Shown here: piece by piece, positions 6,268 through 6,565 of the stretch | Position numbering within the stretch: the stretch's first letter is position 1 | Layout: each line of letters begins with the position of its first letter | NCBI GenBank assembly: GCA_025362765.1 | Contig: JANYFI010000563.1 | Span: forward strand, 1-6,565 | Reading direction: 5' to 3' | Length of the DNA: 6,565 nucleotides | Source: Ferruginibacter sp. | GTDB taxonomy: Bacteria > Bacteroidota > Bacteroidia > Chitinophagales > Chitinophagaceae | Made by a program: the position numbers and the translations under genes | Notes under the pieces: model-generated | Seen by the model: only the letters and a program-made list of their open reading frames with translations | Databases searched by the model: none | What the model was told of the DNA's origin: nothing

Positions 6268-6301
6268 AAAAAAAAGCAATTCCGACAATCAGAATTGCTT
6301 T
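6268..6301 (-). terminator. Intrinsic terminator after rpsP
   Basis: On the minus strand, AAAGCAATTC (6301-6292) pairs perfectly with GAATTGCTTT (6282-6273) across a 9-base loop, and the stem runs into an unbroken run of eight T (6275-6268). It lies 24 bases after the rpsP stop and 38 bases before the rimM start, so it should end or strongly reduce transcription from rpsP into rimM. Confidence 0.88.
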
Positions 6302-6325
6302 AAAAGAATTAACGGAACAGCAATC

Positions 6326-6565
6326 TTATTCTGCTGCTGTGGTTTCTTCAGGTGCTGCAGGAGCGGCAGTTTCGTGGGTTGCTACAGCAACAGGTGCTTC
6401 GGCAACTTTTCTAACTACGGGTTGATTGCGGCTATCAGTACGTGCTTTTTTATGAGCACCCTGACGTTTTGCAATGTGAGCATCATGCTCAGCACTCCAG
6501 GCAGTAAACTTTTGCATTGCAACAGCTTCATCAAACAAACCTAAACCAACACCTCTTAACAAATG
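6326..6565 (-). CDS. rpsP: 30S ribosomal protein bS16, C-terminal part
   Basis: A small-subunit ribosomal protein that binds 16S rRNA and aids 30S assembly. The gene runs off the right edge: the frame is open through 6565 (His, then LLRGVGLGLFDEAVAMQKFTAW...), so the N-terminal core is missing. A TTG at 6562 can be read as a start, but the sequence before it is in frame, and HLLRGV...GLFDEA fits the end of the S16 core, so it is treated as internal. After the core comes a basic stretch (AKRQGAHKKARTDSRN) and a ~26-residue tail rich in Ala, Pro, Glu and Thr, like the extended S16 tails common in Bacteroidota. The call rests on these motifs plus the position just before rimM. A terminator follows directly. 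Confidence 0.88.
   Translation of the reverse strand, partial: HLLRGVGLGLFDEAVAMQKFTAWSAEHDAHIAKRQGAHKKARTDSRNQPVVRKVAEAPVAVATHETAAPAAPEETTAAE

Overview
The window looks like chromosomal DNA from a member of the Bacteroidota, most likely a Chitinophagaceae-like soil or freshwater bacterium. Three things support this. Two genes have promoter-like sequences of the Bacteroidota primary-sigma type (TTG, 19 bases, TAnnTTTG). No visible gene start has a Shine-Dalgarno sequence; the leaders are A/T-rich instead. The ribosomal protein S16 has a long Ala/Pro/Glu tail. The genus assignment is an inference only.

Layout from left to right. Positions 2-424 (+) hold the C-terminal part of hemB, the porphobilinogen synthase of haem synthesis, cut by the window edge. 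Positions 425-1022 hold no convincing gene. They contain three copies of an ~83-base composite repeat in +, -, + orientation, each with two small hairpins, followed by a GC-rich patch and a promoter. Positions 1023-1736 (+) encode a complete short-chain dehydrogenase/reductase. It converges on the next gene, and a perfect 14-bp stem between them (1893-1924) can end transcription from both sides.

Positions 2080-3933 (-) encode an exported right-handed beta-helix protein that resembles the GH110 alpha-1,3-galactosidases, with its own well-formed promoter. Upstream of it on the same strand, 4367-5479 encodes an exported SGNH/GDSL esterase of the two-domain GxDLID type. Together they suggest periplasmic or extracellular removal of alpha-galactosyl and acyl groups from a glycan. 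No SusC/SusD pair or regulator is visible in the window.

The right end is housekeeping: rimM (5711-6229, -), and the C-terminal part of rpsP (6326-6565, -). The usual rpsP-rimM order is kept, but a strong intrinsic terminator lies between them, and the next gene after rimM is the esterase rather than trmD.

No complete undescribed multi-gene system is visible. The most distinctive signal is the composite hairpin repeat, in which flanking sequence is conserved while stem bases change in a compensating way. That pattern suggests selection on folding or a palindromic mobile unit.
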